From: Planctomycetaceae bacterium
GTDB lineage: Bacteria; Planctomycetota; Planctomycetia; Planctomycetales; Planctomycetaceae
Assembly: GCA_020426505.1 (NCBI GenBank)
Contig: JAGQPX010000131.1
Location: 1 to 48,639 of the forward strand
DNA length: 48,639 nt
Direction of reading: 5' to 3'
In this document: in pieces, positions 7,906-16,100 of the stretch
How the letters are laid out: every line of letters starts with the position of its first letter
Position numbering within the stretch: position 1 is the stretch's first letter
Notes under the pieces: model-generated
Database searches by the model: none
What the model saw: the letters and a program-made list of their open reading frames with translations, nothing else
Told to the model about the DNA's origin: nothing
Translations under genes and position numbers: made by a program

Positions 7906-8418
7906 ATGACAGCCAAACGAATACTGCCCAGAGCGGAAAACCTGATGAACCGGCATGTTCACGCCGTCACACCCGACATGGGGCTGGCGAACGTCGTGAA
8001 AGTGCTGCTGCAGCACAAGATCTCGTGTGCTCCGGTTGTGAACGAGATCGACGGAGGGCGAAGGATCTTGATCGGATTCGTCTCTGAACAGGACTGTCTG
8101 GAGCATTTGTCGAATGAGATGTTTCACGGCAATCCGCGGCCACAGCAGACAGCGTCAACGATCATGAAGAAGCATCCCATTTGTGTCGCAGTCGACACGG
8201 ACGTCTTTACGCTCAGTTCCATCTTCGTGAGTCACGGTTTTCGACATCTGCCGGTCGTGGATTCAGACAATCACTTGCTCGGCCTGATCAGCCGCCGCGA
8301 AATTCTGAAGGCTCTCGAATGCTTCTACGACCAAACAAACGATGCATATCAAATTGAGCACTTCCCGCCCGATGTCCATCAGATAATTAACCATCGGTTT
8401 CTCATGCGCGATGATTGA
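7906..8418 (+). CDS. CBS-pair domain protein
   Basis: The 170-residue protein consists mainly of two CBS domains. The first includes LMNRHVHAVTPDMGLANVV and CAPVVNE; the second includes IMKKHPICVAVDTDVF and HLPVVDSDNHLLGLISRREIL. CBS pairs bind adenine nucleotides such as AMP or ATP and gate other proteins. The start at 7906 has GGGAGGG 6 bases upstream; an ATG at 7888 overlapping the regulator stop is the alternative. Position directly after the NtrC-type gene implies co-transcription and a role in energy-state sensing. The partner protein is unknown. In many bacteria such short CBS proteins accompany dormancy or hypoxia genes, which fits the context only loosely. Confidence 0.85.
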   Translation: MTAKRILPRAENLMNRHVHAVTPDMGLANVVKVLLQHKISCAPVVNEIDGGRRILIGFVSEQDCLEHLSNEMFHGNPRPQQTASTIMKKHPICVAVDTDVFTLSSIFVSHGFRHLPVVDSDNHLLGLISRREILKALECFYDQTNDAYQIEHFPPDVHQIINHRFLMRDD

Positions 8419-8553
8419 GCCGCCGAAGCAACGGAGCCACTACCTCAGCGATACCGAGAGAGCCTGGCGAGCAAGCATGACATCTTCTCGCGTGTGAATC
8501 ACGATTACAGGAGTGTTTGACGGGCCGGAAGATACGACCGCATCGGGAACACA

Positions 8554-8588
8554 ATGCTGATTCGCCCCGCGTGCAAGCGAATTCGCCC
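8554..8588. promoter_or_regulatory. paired palindromic sites without a recognised promoter (copies 3 and 4)
   Basis: Two motif copies, ATGCTGATTCGCCC (8554-8567) and AAGCGAATTCGCCC (8575-8588), have centres 21 bp apart, two helical turns. Each has a mismatch at the first position of the consensus. They sit in the 197-base gap between two convergent genes, where no gene starts. I found no GG-N10-GC element next to them on either strand. Confidence 0.5.
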
Positions 8589-8615
8589 CGCAGCAGAATC
8601 GGCTCTGTTCGATCT

Positions 8616-10169
8616 TCAGTCGCGTTTCAAACAGAGCGTCGTGGTTTCGATTCGTCCATTACGGCGAAAGACGACAGGAAACGAGGGATTCGGAGCGGCC
8701 AGCAATTGGCGAATGTCGAACAGGCGGTCAGGCTTGGTAACCAGATTGTCGACGGTGACAAGCAAATCTTGCTCCCGAAGCCCGGCTTCTGCAGCGGCAC
8801 TCCCGGGATCGACATGATCGATGACGATCTTTTCATCAACCTGCACAACATGCATTCCACTCAAGTCTCGCACGTCAGGAGCGGCGAACCGTAACCCCTT
8901 TCTTAGATAGACGGTCCGCTGTGGAAAGTCCAATGTGATCTTGTAACGCGACAGCAGTCCGAGTCCCAAGACATTGTGGTTCGCCCGGTCGAATGTGAGT
9001 GAAGCGTGTTGAGTTTCAGCCAGTTCGAACATGGCGAGCGATCCAATCTGATGCCGGGTTGTTCCTGACAGCGTAAGACGCATGCTCTCAGAGTTGTTAC
9101 TGATGAGACCGGCTTGCCTGAGTCGATCAAATGTCGATTCATGCAACATTCCGATACAACTGAGTCCGGTGTCAATCACAAACGGAACTCTGTCACCGCC
9201 TGGCAAGTCAGCCAACACGGTTGGTATCCGGTGATGCTCATATTTGATTCGAACTGGCAGCCCTGCGGACTCGTCGGCATGAGACAGGACTTCGACTTTG
9301 CCCAGATCGAAATCGATCGAAATGACAAGTCCCTGCAGCACGTCCATTCCGATAATGCCAAACACGGGCTCGCCTGAGACCATCCGCAGTTTTGACAGAT
9401 CCATGCACGCAACTGGGATCAGCGGTTCGATATTGAGTTTCCCAACTGAGAGGGCGGGAGCCTCGAACAACACAATTTTCGAACTACCGTCCGTCGTCCG
9501 TGCGTTCGCCGATTGTGAGGTCGCTTTGAGAGTGTCCTCCAATGCTGTGTCAAAGACCGTGATTTCGGCACCTGTATCAATCGCAAAACGGTATTCTTTC
9601 ACTCCGACCCGGACAGGGAGCAGCAGCATGCGGCCTTTCCGACCGACATCAAAGCTGGCAATAATCTGTGGTCCATTCGGCTTGGCAACAGAGAGGCTGC
9701 TCGCAAAATAGCCGTCGGTATGCTTCGTGCTGCTTGGATTCTGCGTTACTGTTTGACTGGTCTTCGTCGTGACCAGATGCGGGGTCCCACGCTGTATTGC
9801 AGCATCTGACCTACTTCGACTCTGTGATACGTCTTCGTCGGCTGACTCGAGTATCGTGCGTGGTCGACTGACAGCCTGACCTGCCGACAAAAGTGGCGTT
9901 GAATTATCTAGGAGCAACGAGCCGGAAGTTGTGAAACCGGATGTCGACCACGCACTGCAGTTTTTGGTAGAAGACAGCTGTGGCAACGCTGTCAGAATGG
10001 CCCATGACGCAGCTGGTTCACCGAGGGGTCCCGTCGTTGACTGTAGGGATGCGCCTACAGACACTTTGAGCGCACAAATCGCGACCGGACTGAAAGTGAA
10101 AGACACCAGGACCACGAACCCGAAGACTCTGACCGACGCTGTGGATCGATTTCGGACGGCTCGTTTCAT
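8616..10169 (-). CDS. double retropepsin-like aspartyl protease with C-terminal PDZ domain
   Basis: The 517-residue protein starts at an ATG giving a clear signal segment (VFGFVVLVSFTFSPVAICAL), so it is exported. A low-complexity Ser/Thr-rich linker of about 150 residues follows. Two pepsin/retropepsin-like units come next, each with a catalytic Asp-Thr-Gly: FAIDTGAEITVFD (Asp198) and FVIDTGLSCIG (Asp333). A PDZ domain with the DHVDPGSAAAEAGLREQDLL loop closes the protein. Single-unit aspartyl proteases of this class act as dimers; having two units in one chain could let it work as a monomer. Its substrate is unknown. No ribosome site is evident before the chosen start, and the frame is open upstream to 10487. 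Confidence 0.8.
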   Translation of the reverse strand: MKRAVRNRSTASVRVFGFVVLVSFTFSPVAICALKVSVGASLQSTTGPLGEPAASWAILTALPQLSSTKNCSAWSTSGFTTSGSLLLDNSTPLLSAGQAVSRPRTILESADEDVSQSRSRSDAAIQRGTPHLVTTKTSQTVTQNPSSTKHTDGYFASSLSVAKPNGPQIIASFDVGRKGRMLLLPVRVGVKEYRFAIDTGAEITVFDTALEDTLKATSQSANARTTDGSSKIVLFEAPALSVGKLNIEPLIPVACMDLSKLRMVSGEPVFGIIGMDVLQGLVISIDFDLGKVEVLSHADESAGLPVRIKYEHHRIPTVLADLPGGDRVPFVIDTGLSCIGMLHESTFDRLRQAGLISNNSESMRLTLSGTTRHQIGSLAMFELAETQHASLTFDRANHNVLGLGLLSRYKITLDFPQRTVYLRKGLRFAAPDVRDLSGMHVVQVDEKIVIDHVDPGSAAAEAGLREQDLLVTVDNLVTKPDRLFDIRQLLAAPNPSFPVVFRRNGRIETTTLCLKRD

Positions 10170-10331
10170 AAGAGTCAACTTGTATAACGAAAAGGCTTCA
10201 GATCCACACGGGGTGCTGCACCGATCTCCGTTTTGGTATCGGTCACAAAACGTGCGGCATTTGACCTCAACCTCACGTGTTTCATTGGATGGGCGAACAC
10301 GCTCAGAATAGTGGCGATGGAGACTCATTGT

Positions 10332-10370
10332 GGGCGAATATGCCCATCTCAATCGGGTGCGAATGTCCCC
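10332..10370. promoter_or_regulatory. paired palindromic sites upstream of the debranching enzyme (copies 5 and 6)
   Basis: GGGCGAATATGCCC (10332-10345) and GTGCGAATGTCCCC (10357-10370) have centres 25 bp apart. The first is an excellent match; the second has one mismatch in the right half. They lie 232 and 207 bp upstream of the GG of the sigma-54 promoter at 10569. The 594-base gap 10170-10763 holds this pair, that promoter and no further gene that I can support. Confidence 0.65.
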
Positions 10371-10568
10371 GCGCTTTCGCAAGAAACGACTAACCGAACG
10401 GCCCGTCACCCCATCTTTCTTGTCGTCGAAATATCGACCGCTGTCACCGCAGTGCATTTCCAATACAGAGGTATTCGCGAACAACAATGCTGTCCCATAT
10501 TACGTGCTGATGGATTCCGCCAGCAGGCGTTGCTGAGGTATGGGTTGTCGTTCACTACACAAAAGTGA

Positions 10569-10584
10569 TGGTACAGAAAGTGCA
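10569..10584 (+). promoter_or_regulatory. sigma-54-type promoter for the glycogen debranching enzyme
   Basis: TGGTACAGAAAGTGCA has GG at 10570-10571 and GC at 10582-10583, with exact spacing. The predicted transcript begins near 10595, leaving an untranslated leader of about 170 bases before the start codon. Confidence 0.55.
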
Positions 10585-10769
10585 TTCCAGATGGTGGTCG
10601 AATACGTTCTCCGGAGACGCCGTATGTGTGGCGATCTGCTGAAACAGCGACAACGAAGTTTCCGTGCGGACCGGTTCCAGGACCGTGGAAAAGCATGGGA
10701 CGATACGCTCAGTCTGACGAGTCGATTCGGGTGCGAGAACTGCGCCTGGGACAAGGAGAACGCTTGATT

Positions 10770-12902
10770 ATGAGCAAGTCAATGTACTCCTGCTTGCACT
10801 GCATGAAGTTGGTGACCGCCCTCGACGAAGTGAGGAAAGTCCTCATCCCGCATTGGGAATCTCAAGAGGGCGCACCATCCCCGCTCGGGGTCTCATGGAT
10901 CGTCCCCGAACAGGCCTGGAACTTCGCGCTCTACTCAAAACATGCGACAAGGGTCACGCTGTTGCTCTATTCCGGCGACACGCTGTCACAGCCGCAATTC
11001 ACATTCGAATTTCATGAGCGTTGCAACAAGTCGGGACCAGTCTGGCATTGTCGAATCCCGCGATCAGAGTGTCCAAAGGCAGAGTATTATGCTTATCGGA
11101 TCGATGGACCGGCCCCGGCTGCCGGATTTGATTGGCATGCATTTGACAGCGACAAGCTGTTGTTGGATCCGTATGCCCGGTCCGTCTTCTTTCCACCTAG
11201 TTTCGATCGCGAGGCGGCCATCCGGCCGGGGCCAAATGAGGGGCGGGCTCCGCTCGGGCTGCTTAATGTTTGCCAGTGCGAGAGGCTTGAGCGACCAAAA
11301 ATCCGACACCGGCATGGCGCGGATCTGATCATTTACGAATTGCACGTAAAGGGGTTCACCCGAAATCCGAACTCTGGTGTCACGGCAGACCGGCACGGCA
11401 CGTTTAGCGGCCTCATCGATAAGATCCCGTACTTGACAGAACTTGGTGTCACGGCGGTCGAGCTCATGCCAGTCTTTCAGTTTGATCCCAACGACAGAAA
11501 CTACTGGGGCTACATGCCACTCAATTTCTTTTCACCCCATCAAGACTATTCAGCCGATCCGAAAGCTTGTCAGCAACAGAGCGACTTTCGTGAGATGGTC
11601 GATGCTTTGCATGATGCGGGAATCGAAGTGATTCTGGACGTGGTGTACAACCACACTTGCGAAGGCGACCATCGCGGGCCGACCTACAGCTTCAAAGGCA
11701 TTGACAACAGCACTTACTACTTGGTCAACGGAGACTCCAGGGCACCCTACTCCAATTTCAGCGGTACTGGGAACACCTTACGCACAGCACACCATGCGGT
11801 TCGACGACTGATTCTTGACAGTCTGCGGCATTGGGTCACTGAGATGGGTGCCGACGGCTTTCGTTTCGACCTGGCTTCGATCTTCACTCGAACTTCGGAT
11901 GGCCGCATCAACCCAGATGATTCACCGATTTTCGGTCAAATCGCAAGTGACCCGGCTCTGGCAGAAACTCGCATGATTGCAGAACCCTGGGATGCGGCGG
12001 GTGCATATCAGCTAGGCCGCGCCTTTCCGGGAATTCAATGGCATCAGTGGAATAGTCGCTATCGCGACACGTTGCAGCGATTTGTTCGCGGTGACAGGGG
12101 AATGACACCTGAACTGATGACGCGGCTCTATGGAAGTACTGACCTTTTCCCTGATGATCGGATGCACGCATTTCGTCCGTTCCAAAGCATCAATTACGTC
12201 ACGTCACACGACGGATTCACGCTTTACGATCTCGTCTCTTTCAATCACAAGCACAACGAGGCGAACGGACACGGCAACAGCGATGGACACGATGACTACC
12301 GCTGGAACTGCGGCTGGGAAGGTGATGAGGATGTCCCCGATGAGGTCCTCAGACTCCGCAAACAGCAAGCTCGCAACTTCTTCTGTTTGCTGATGCTGTC
12401 GAACGGGACGCCCATGTTTCGCATGGGTGACGAGTTTCTCCAATCGCAATCCGGCAACAACAACCCGTATAACCAGGACAATGAAACGACGTGGTTGAAC
12501 TGGGACCGCCTGAGCGAACAGCAGGACATGTTCTGCTTCGTTCGTGACATGATTGCCTTCCGCAAGACGCATCCATCGATATGCCGATCGCGGTTCTGGC
12601 GTGACGACGTGAGCTGGTTCGGCCCGGCCGGGCCTGTCGACATGTCAGAAGCGTCGCAGACTCTCGCGTTCTTCCTCCGTCGACTTTCGGCTGACGAGGA
12701 AGACATTTATACGATGATCAACTCGAGCGACGGGAGAGTGCGATTCGACATTCGTGTCAGTGGAGCAACCAACTGGAGTTGCCGAATCGATACCTCAGTG
12801 AACGATCACAACGGAGTAGAACGTGTCGCTGCTCCGTTGAAGCTCTCGGACGAATATTTTGATGTTCAGCCTCGTTCTGTCCTGGTGCTTACCCGACCTT
12901 GA
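10770..12902 (+). CDS. glgX: glycogen debranching enzyme, GlgX-type (GH13 isoamylase family)
   Basis: This 710-residue enzyme hydrolyses alpha-1,6 branch links of glycogen, complementing the phosphorylase encoded 1 kb downstream. An N-terminal CBM48-like region is followed by the GH13 barrel. Conserved regions are DVVYNHTCEGDHRGP, the nucleophile in DGFRFDLASIF, the acid/base Glu in MIAEPWDAAGAYQLG and the third Asp in YVTSHDGFTLYDLV. The GHGNSDGHDDYRWNCGWEGD loop is typical of GlgX and TreX. Length is normal for the family. AAGGAG stands 13 bases before the ATG; a TTG at 10764, in frame with better spacing, may be the true start. Cytoplasmic, with no signal. A distant palindrome pair and a sigma-54 promoter suggest induction with the stress regulon. 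Confidence 0.92.
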   Translation: MSKSMYSCLHCMKLVTALDEVRKVLIPHWESQEGAPSPLGVSWIVPEQAWNFALYSKHATRVTLLLYSGDTLSQPQFTFEFHERCNKSGPVWHCRIPRSECPKAEYYAYRIDGPAPAAGFDWHAFDSDKLLLDPYARSVFFPPSFDREAAIRPGPNEGRAPLGLLNVCQCERLERPKIRHRHGADLIIYELHVKGFTRNPNSGVTADRHGTFSGLIDKIPYLTELGVTAVELMPVFQFDPNDRNYWGYMPLNFFSPHQDYSADPKACQQQSDFREMVDALHDAGIEVILDVVYNHTCEGDHRGPTYSFKGIDNSTYYLVNGDSRAPYSNFSGTGNTLRTAHHAVRRLILDSLRHWVTEMGADGFRFDLASIFTRTSDGRINPDDSPIFGQIASDPALAETRMIAEPWDAAGAYQLGRAFPGIQWHQWNSRYRDTLQRFVRGDRGMTPELMTRLYGSTDLFPDDRMHAFRPFQSINYVTSHDGFTLYDLVSFNHKHNEANGHGNSDGHDDYRWNCGWEGDEDVPDEVLRLRKQQARNFFCLLMLSNGTPMFRMGDEFLQSQSGNNNPYNQDNETTWLNWDRLSEQQDMFCFVRDMIAFRKTHPSICRSRFWRDDVSWFGPAGPVDMSEASQTLAFFLRRLSADEEDIYTMINSSDGRVRFDIRVSGATNWSCRIDTSVNDHNGVERVAAPLKLSDEYFDVQPRSVLVLTRP

Positions 12903-12921
12903 TTGCCAGCGGCCTGCGATC

Positions 12922-12935
12922 GTGCCCATTCGCTC
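12922..12935. promoter_or_regulatory. palindromic activator-type site (shared motif, copy 7)
   Basis: GTGCCCATTCGCTC fits the palindrome, just after the debranching enzyme stop. Its centre is 171 bp upstream of the GG of the sigma-54 promoter at 13098, the same distance as at 6279 and 910. Confidence 0.65.
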
Positions 12936-13097
12936 GCTTTCGACTCCCTCAAACGGCGGATCCGCTCCAGTGAGCAGTTGTCTTGAGGTCTCGCTGAGTT
13001 GGCGGTCATGCCTTCTTGCGTGATGCGCCACCTCGATGAGCTTCGATTTCGCATTGCCCGAGAAATCTGTCTCCGTGGCGATGAAACACGGATAATA

Positions 13098-13113
13098 CGG
13101 CACAGACTTTGCA
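13098..13113 (+). promoter_or_regulatory. sigma-54-type promoter for the BON/phosphorylase operon
   Basis: CGGCACAGACTTTGCA is the best sigma-54 match in the window, with GG at 13099-13100 and GC at 13111-13112. The start of transcription should be near 13124, 33 bases before the ATG at 13157. Confidence 0.7.
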
Positions 13114-13156
13114 GTTAGAGATCGACGATGCGATTGCCTCATCGAGGAAATCAGTG

Positions 13157-13504
13157 ATGTGCAACGAATGTGCTGGCGAGCATCCCTCCGAAATGCGTTG
13201 TCCCCGGATCGCTCAACGAGATCTGCAAATCGGAGAATTGGCTCTGGCGCGATTGATGGCGACAGGGCGGTTCCGGGACGGTGATGTACGTTGCGATGTG
13301 CGCAATGGCGAAGTCGTGCTTCGGGGGCGGGTTGCCACATGGTATCACAAGCAAGTGGCACAGCACGCGGTGCTGGAAACCGCCAATGTCGTGTCCGTTC
13401 AAAACCAGATCGAAGTCGGTCCACCAAGCACTAGCATGCGAAGCGCATCCCAGGCCGGAGACGCAGCGAAGCTCATCCGAGCACACGATCTCACTGGTGA
13501 ATGA
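13157..13504 (+). CDS. BON-domain protein
   Basis: The 115-residue product has a short Cys-bearing N-terminus (MCNECAGEH) and then a BON domain. DVRCDVRNGEVVLRGRVATWYHKQVAQHAV and VVSVQNQIEV show the beta-alpha-beta pattern with the conserved Gly after the first strand. BON domains bind membranes or other macromolecules and occur in osmotic-shock and envelope proteins. There is no signal peptide, so it is probably cytoplasmic. The start follows GAGGAAA by 8 bases and lies just downstream of the sigma-54 promoter, which argues against an earlier ATG at 13109. It is the first gene of an apparent operon with a second BON-like gene and the alpha-glucan phosphorylase. Confidence 0.75.
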   Translation: MCNECAGEHPSEMRCPRIAQRDLQIGELALARLMATGRFRDGDVRCDVRNGEVVLRGRVATWYHKQVAQHAVLETANVVSVQNQIEVGPPSTSMRSASQAGDAAKLIRAHDLTGE

Positions 13505-13529
13505 ACGAGACAATTTCAGGAGTGATGTA

Positions 13530-13823
13530 ATGAATGTGAATCCCTCACAGATCGAAGCATCAGGCCAGGCATTGCAAACGCGCGTTCTGCGCCTCCTGCA
13601 GGCCAGACAGTCTGAATGCTTGGACAATCTGGACGTCTGTGTTTCTCAAGGCACCGTAGTGATGACCGGTTGTGTCGCCTCTCGTTCGTTGAGACGGACG
13701 ATCCGAGAGTGTTGCTGTCATGTCCCAGGTGTTCGCGGCACCATCGATCAGCTTGTTGTGTCCGGCGGCGGCGGCACATCATTCCCAACGTCAGATGTCG
13801 ACGAATGTGAGGCGATGGAGTAG
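13530..13823 (+). CDS. second BON-like small protein
   Basis: This 97-residue protein starts at an ATG with AGGAG 8 bases upstream, 25 bases after the previous stop. The centre (LDNLDVCVSQGTVVMTGCVA, then TIRECCCHVPGVRGTIDQLV) follows the BON strand-Gly-strand-helix pattern, although the match is weaker than for the preceding gene. It has four Cys residues, three of them consecutive, which is unusual for a BON domain. No signal or membrane segment is seen. It probably arose from a duplication of the neighbouring gene and is translated from the same message. The function is not known. Confidence 0.65.
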   Translation: MNVNPSQIEASGQALQTRVLRLLQARQSECLDNLDVCVSQGTVVMTGCVASRSLRRTIRECCCHVPGVRGTIDQLVVSGGGGTSFPTSDVDECEAME

Positions 13824-13878
13824 TGGCGTCCACGCACTTAAGCCACTCACAGTGCGATCTATCCGGACACGCCATGAA

Positions 13879-15576
13879 ATGATCAACAACCACACACAAT
13901 CTATCGCGTACTTCTCGATGGAAGTTGCTCTCTCGCCATTAATCCCGACCTACAGTGGTGGTCTGGGGGTGCTGGCTGGCAATACGATTCGCTCCGCGGC
14001 TGACCTGAACGTGCCTCTGGTGGCTGTCTCGCTTCTCCATCGGGAAGGGTACTTCTTTCAGCACCTCGATGCCGAGGGTTGGCAGTCGGAAGAGCCCGTC
14101 GAATGGGTCGTCGCTGACGCGCTCACGGAAATGTCAGCACGGGTCTCAGTGGACATTGAGGGTCGCGAAGTGCAGATTCGAGCGTGGCGGTATGACGTCG
14201 TCGGCATCGGCGACTTTGTCGTGCCAGTTTACTTGCTCGACACAGACTTGCCACAGAACAGCGAGTGGGACCGCACACTGACAGATCGGCTGTATGGCGG
14301 CGATCAGCATTACCGTTTCTGTCAGGAGGTCCTGCTCGGCATCGGAGGCGTTCGCATGTTGCGCGCACTGGGCCACACCGATCTCCGGCGATTCCATATG
14401 AATGAAGGCCACGCCAGTCTGTTGACGCTTGAGCTGCTGGATGAGCGCCTCGGCGAGTCTCAGCACTCAGCTCTGACAGCCGACGATCTTGAAGCGGTCC
14501 ACGATCAATGCGTCTTCACCACTCACACACCGGTCCCGGCCGGGCACGATCAGTTCCCGATGGAACTCGTCTCGCGGGTGCTCGGCCGACGGGACGTGTA
14601 TGACATGCAAGAGGTGTTCTGCTGCGAAGGTGTCCTCAACCTGACATTTCTGGCGATGAATCTGAGTCACTTCATCAACGGTGTCGCCAAGCGACATGGC
14701 GAAGTGTCACAGCACATGTTCGCACGTTACGAGATCGACTCGATCACCAACGGAGTCCATGCCGCCACCTGGACGTGCGAATCCTTCCGAAAGCTGTTTG
14801 ATCGTTACATTCCCGGCTGGCAGGAGGACAATTTCAATCTGCGGTATGCACTCGGCATTCCACCCGACGAAATCCGCATCGCTCATGAGGAAGCCAAGAG
14901 ACGACTTGTCCGCGAGGCCAATCGACTCACGGATGCAGACCTCGATGAAGAAACTTTCACGATCGGCTTTGCTCGGAGGGCGACCGCCTACAAGCGGCCT
15001 GAACTGCTCTTTCATGACCTTGACCGGCTGCGTCACATCGCTGCCCAGGGCGGGCCGTTTCAGATCGTCTATGCGGGCAAAGCGCACCCGCGGGATGAGA
15101 CCGGCAAGCAAATCATCCACCACATCTTCGAGGCGCGTCGTGCCCTGCGCGACCAGATTCGCGTCGTCTACCTTCCGAACTATGACATGCAACTCGGCGG
15201 GCTGCTGACATCTGGAGTCGATCTGTGGCTGAACACGCCTGAACCGCCGATGGAAGCGTCCGGCACCAGCGGAATGAAAGCGGCAATCAACGGAGTTCCC
15301 TCGCTGAGTATTCTCGATGGCTGGTGGATCGAGGGCTGCATCGAAGGAATCACTGGCTGGGCCATCGGCGAAGACGGCCATAACGAACAGCAATCTGACA
15401 CAGCAACAGACGCTGAATCGCTGTATGACAAACTGGAACACTCCGTCCTGCCCTTGTTTCTGGAAGACAACGCTGGCTACGTTGATGTCATGCGTCACGC
15501 GATTGCCCTCAACGGCTCATTCTTCAACACGCAGCGTTTGATGCAGCAATACGTCCTCAAGGCATATTTTGAATAG
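13879..15576 (+). CDS. glgP: alpha-glucan (glycogen) phosphorylase, short type
   Basis: The 565-residue enzyme releases glucose-1-phosphate from glycogen using phosphate and pyridoxal phosphate. It belongs to the compact alpha-glucan phosphorylase branch. MEVALSPLIPTYSGGLGVLAG is the glucan-site segment, FTTHTPVPAGHDQFP and GVHAATW follow, and the C-terminal half has AYKRPELLFHDLDRL and the phosphate/cofactor region (PEPPMEASGTSGMKAAINGV). The length is shorter than the 800-residue classical enzyme, as expected for this branch. I use the ATG at 13879 because homology begins a few residues later; an open frame extends to 13720. It shares a sigma-54 promoter with the BON genes and complements the debranching enzyme. 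Confidence 0.9.
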   Translation: MINNHTQSIAYFSMEVALSPLIPTYSGGLGVLAGNTIRSAADLNVPLVAVSLLHREGYFFQHLDAEGWQSEEPVEWVVADALTEMSARVSVDIEGREVQIRAWRYDVVGIGDFVVPVYLLDTDLPQNSEWDRTLTDRLYGGDQHYRFCQEVLLGIGGVRMLRALGHTDLRRFHMNEGHASLLTLELLDERLGESQHSALTADDLEAVHDQCVFTTHTPVPAGHDQFPMELVSRVLGRRDVYDMQEVFCCEGVLNLTFLAMNLSHFINGVAKRHGEVSQHMFARYEIDSITNGVHAATWTCESFRKLFDRYIPGWQEDNFNLRYALGIPPDEIRIAHEEAKRRLVREANRLTDADLDEETFTIGFARRATAYKRPELLFHDLDRLRHIAAQGGPFQIVYAGKAHPRDETGKQIIHHIFEARRALRDQIRVVYLPNYDMQLGGLLTSGVDLWLNTPEPPMEASGTSGMKAAINGVPSLSILDGWWIEGCIEGITGWAIGEDGHNEQQSDTATDAESLYDKLEHSVLPLFLEDNAGYVDVMRHAIALNGSFFNTQRLMQQYVLKAYFE

Positions 15577-15609
15577 CTCCATATGGATGCTCCAAGGCAC
15601 GTCCGGTGA

Positions 15610-16076
15610 TTATGAAGGCTTTTTGGGTGGCTGTGTGTCACCCGAAACGATGCAATCACCCTCCTTAGCGGTGTCACTGCGACGACCTCCGCGCGTGTCG
15701 CCGGAGATATGGACCGTCCGCTGTTGTGTGCGACCAGCCAGTACCAGGATAGCCAGACGATGCGGGTCGATATCGGGGACGCGGCATGTCGAAGGATCAC
15801 GCACCCCCTGGGCATGATGACACGTCCAATCTCTTCCAGTGCGCGCCGTCTCAATGGGGTTCTTTCCACGATCAGGCGATCCACACTTTTATCTGGTAGT
15901 GGGATCGCTTCGGCACGCCCCAGGATGAGCCGTGGTATTGGCCTACCACGATCCACTCCTTTTGTTTTGACAGGACTGGGGTTCAAATTCCACGCCATTT
16001 GGTGGCGACCTTCGCCGCCGACGTCAAGTGTGAATCGCGTTGCGGCTTCTGAGGTAAGTCGTTCTATATCGACCAT
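15610..16076 (-). pseudogene. methyltransferase-like gene with an apparent frameshift
   Basis: The first 100 residues resemble the distal part of a class I SAM-dependent methyltransferase: LILGRAEAIPLPDKSVDRLI, then VERTPLRRRALEEIGRVIMP and GCVILRH. After this the frame degenerates, while a second frame continues sensibly (DIDPHRLAILVLAGRTQQRT) and stops at 15610, before the phosphorylase end at 15576. Staying in the first frame would run the gene into the phosphorylase on the other strand. The switch falls at a GGGG run (15775-15778), a typical slip site. It may be a disabled gene or a base-call error. The usual glycine-rich SAM-binding motif is not seen at the N-terminus, so a 5' truncation is also possible. 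Confidence 0.5.
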
Positions 16077-16100
16077 GGATATTCGTTTGGTACATGCAGA

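Noticed and set aside
8419..8556. Minus-strand reading with a plausible peptide (NTPVIVIHTREDVMLARQAL)
   Set aside because: It has no start codon with a ribosome site and is short; no homology is recognised, so no gene is claimed.
12795..13427. Open frame of 210 codons on the minus strand
   Set aside because: It is antisense to the BON gene and the sigma-54 promoter, has no ribosome site and no recognisable protein sequence.
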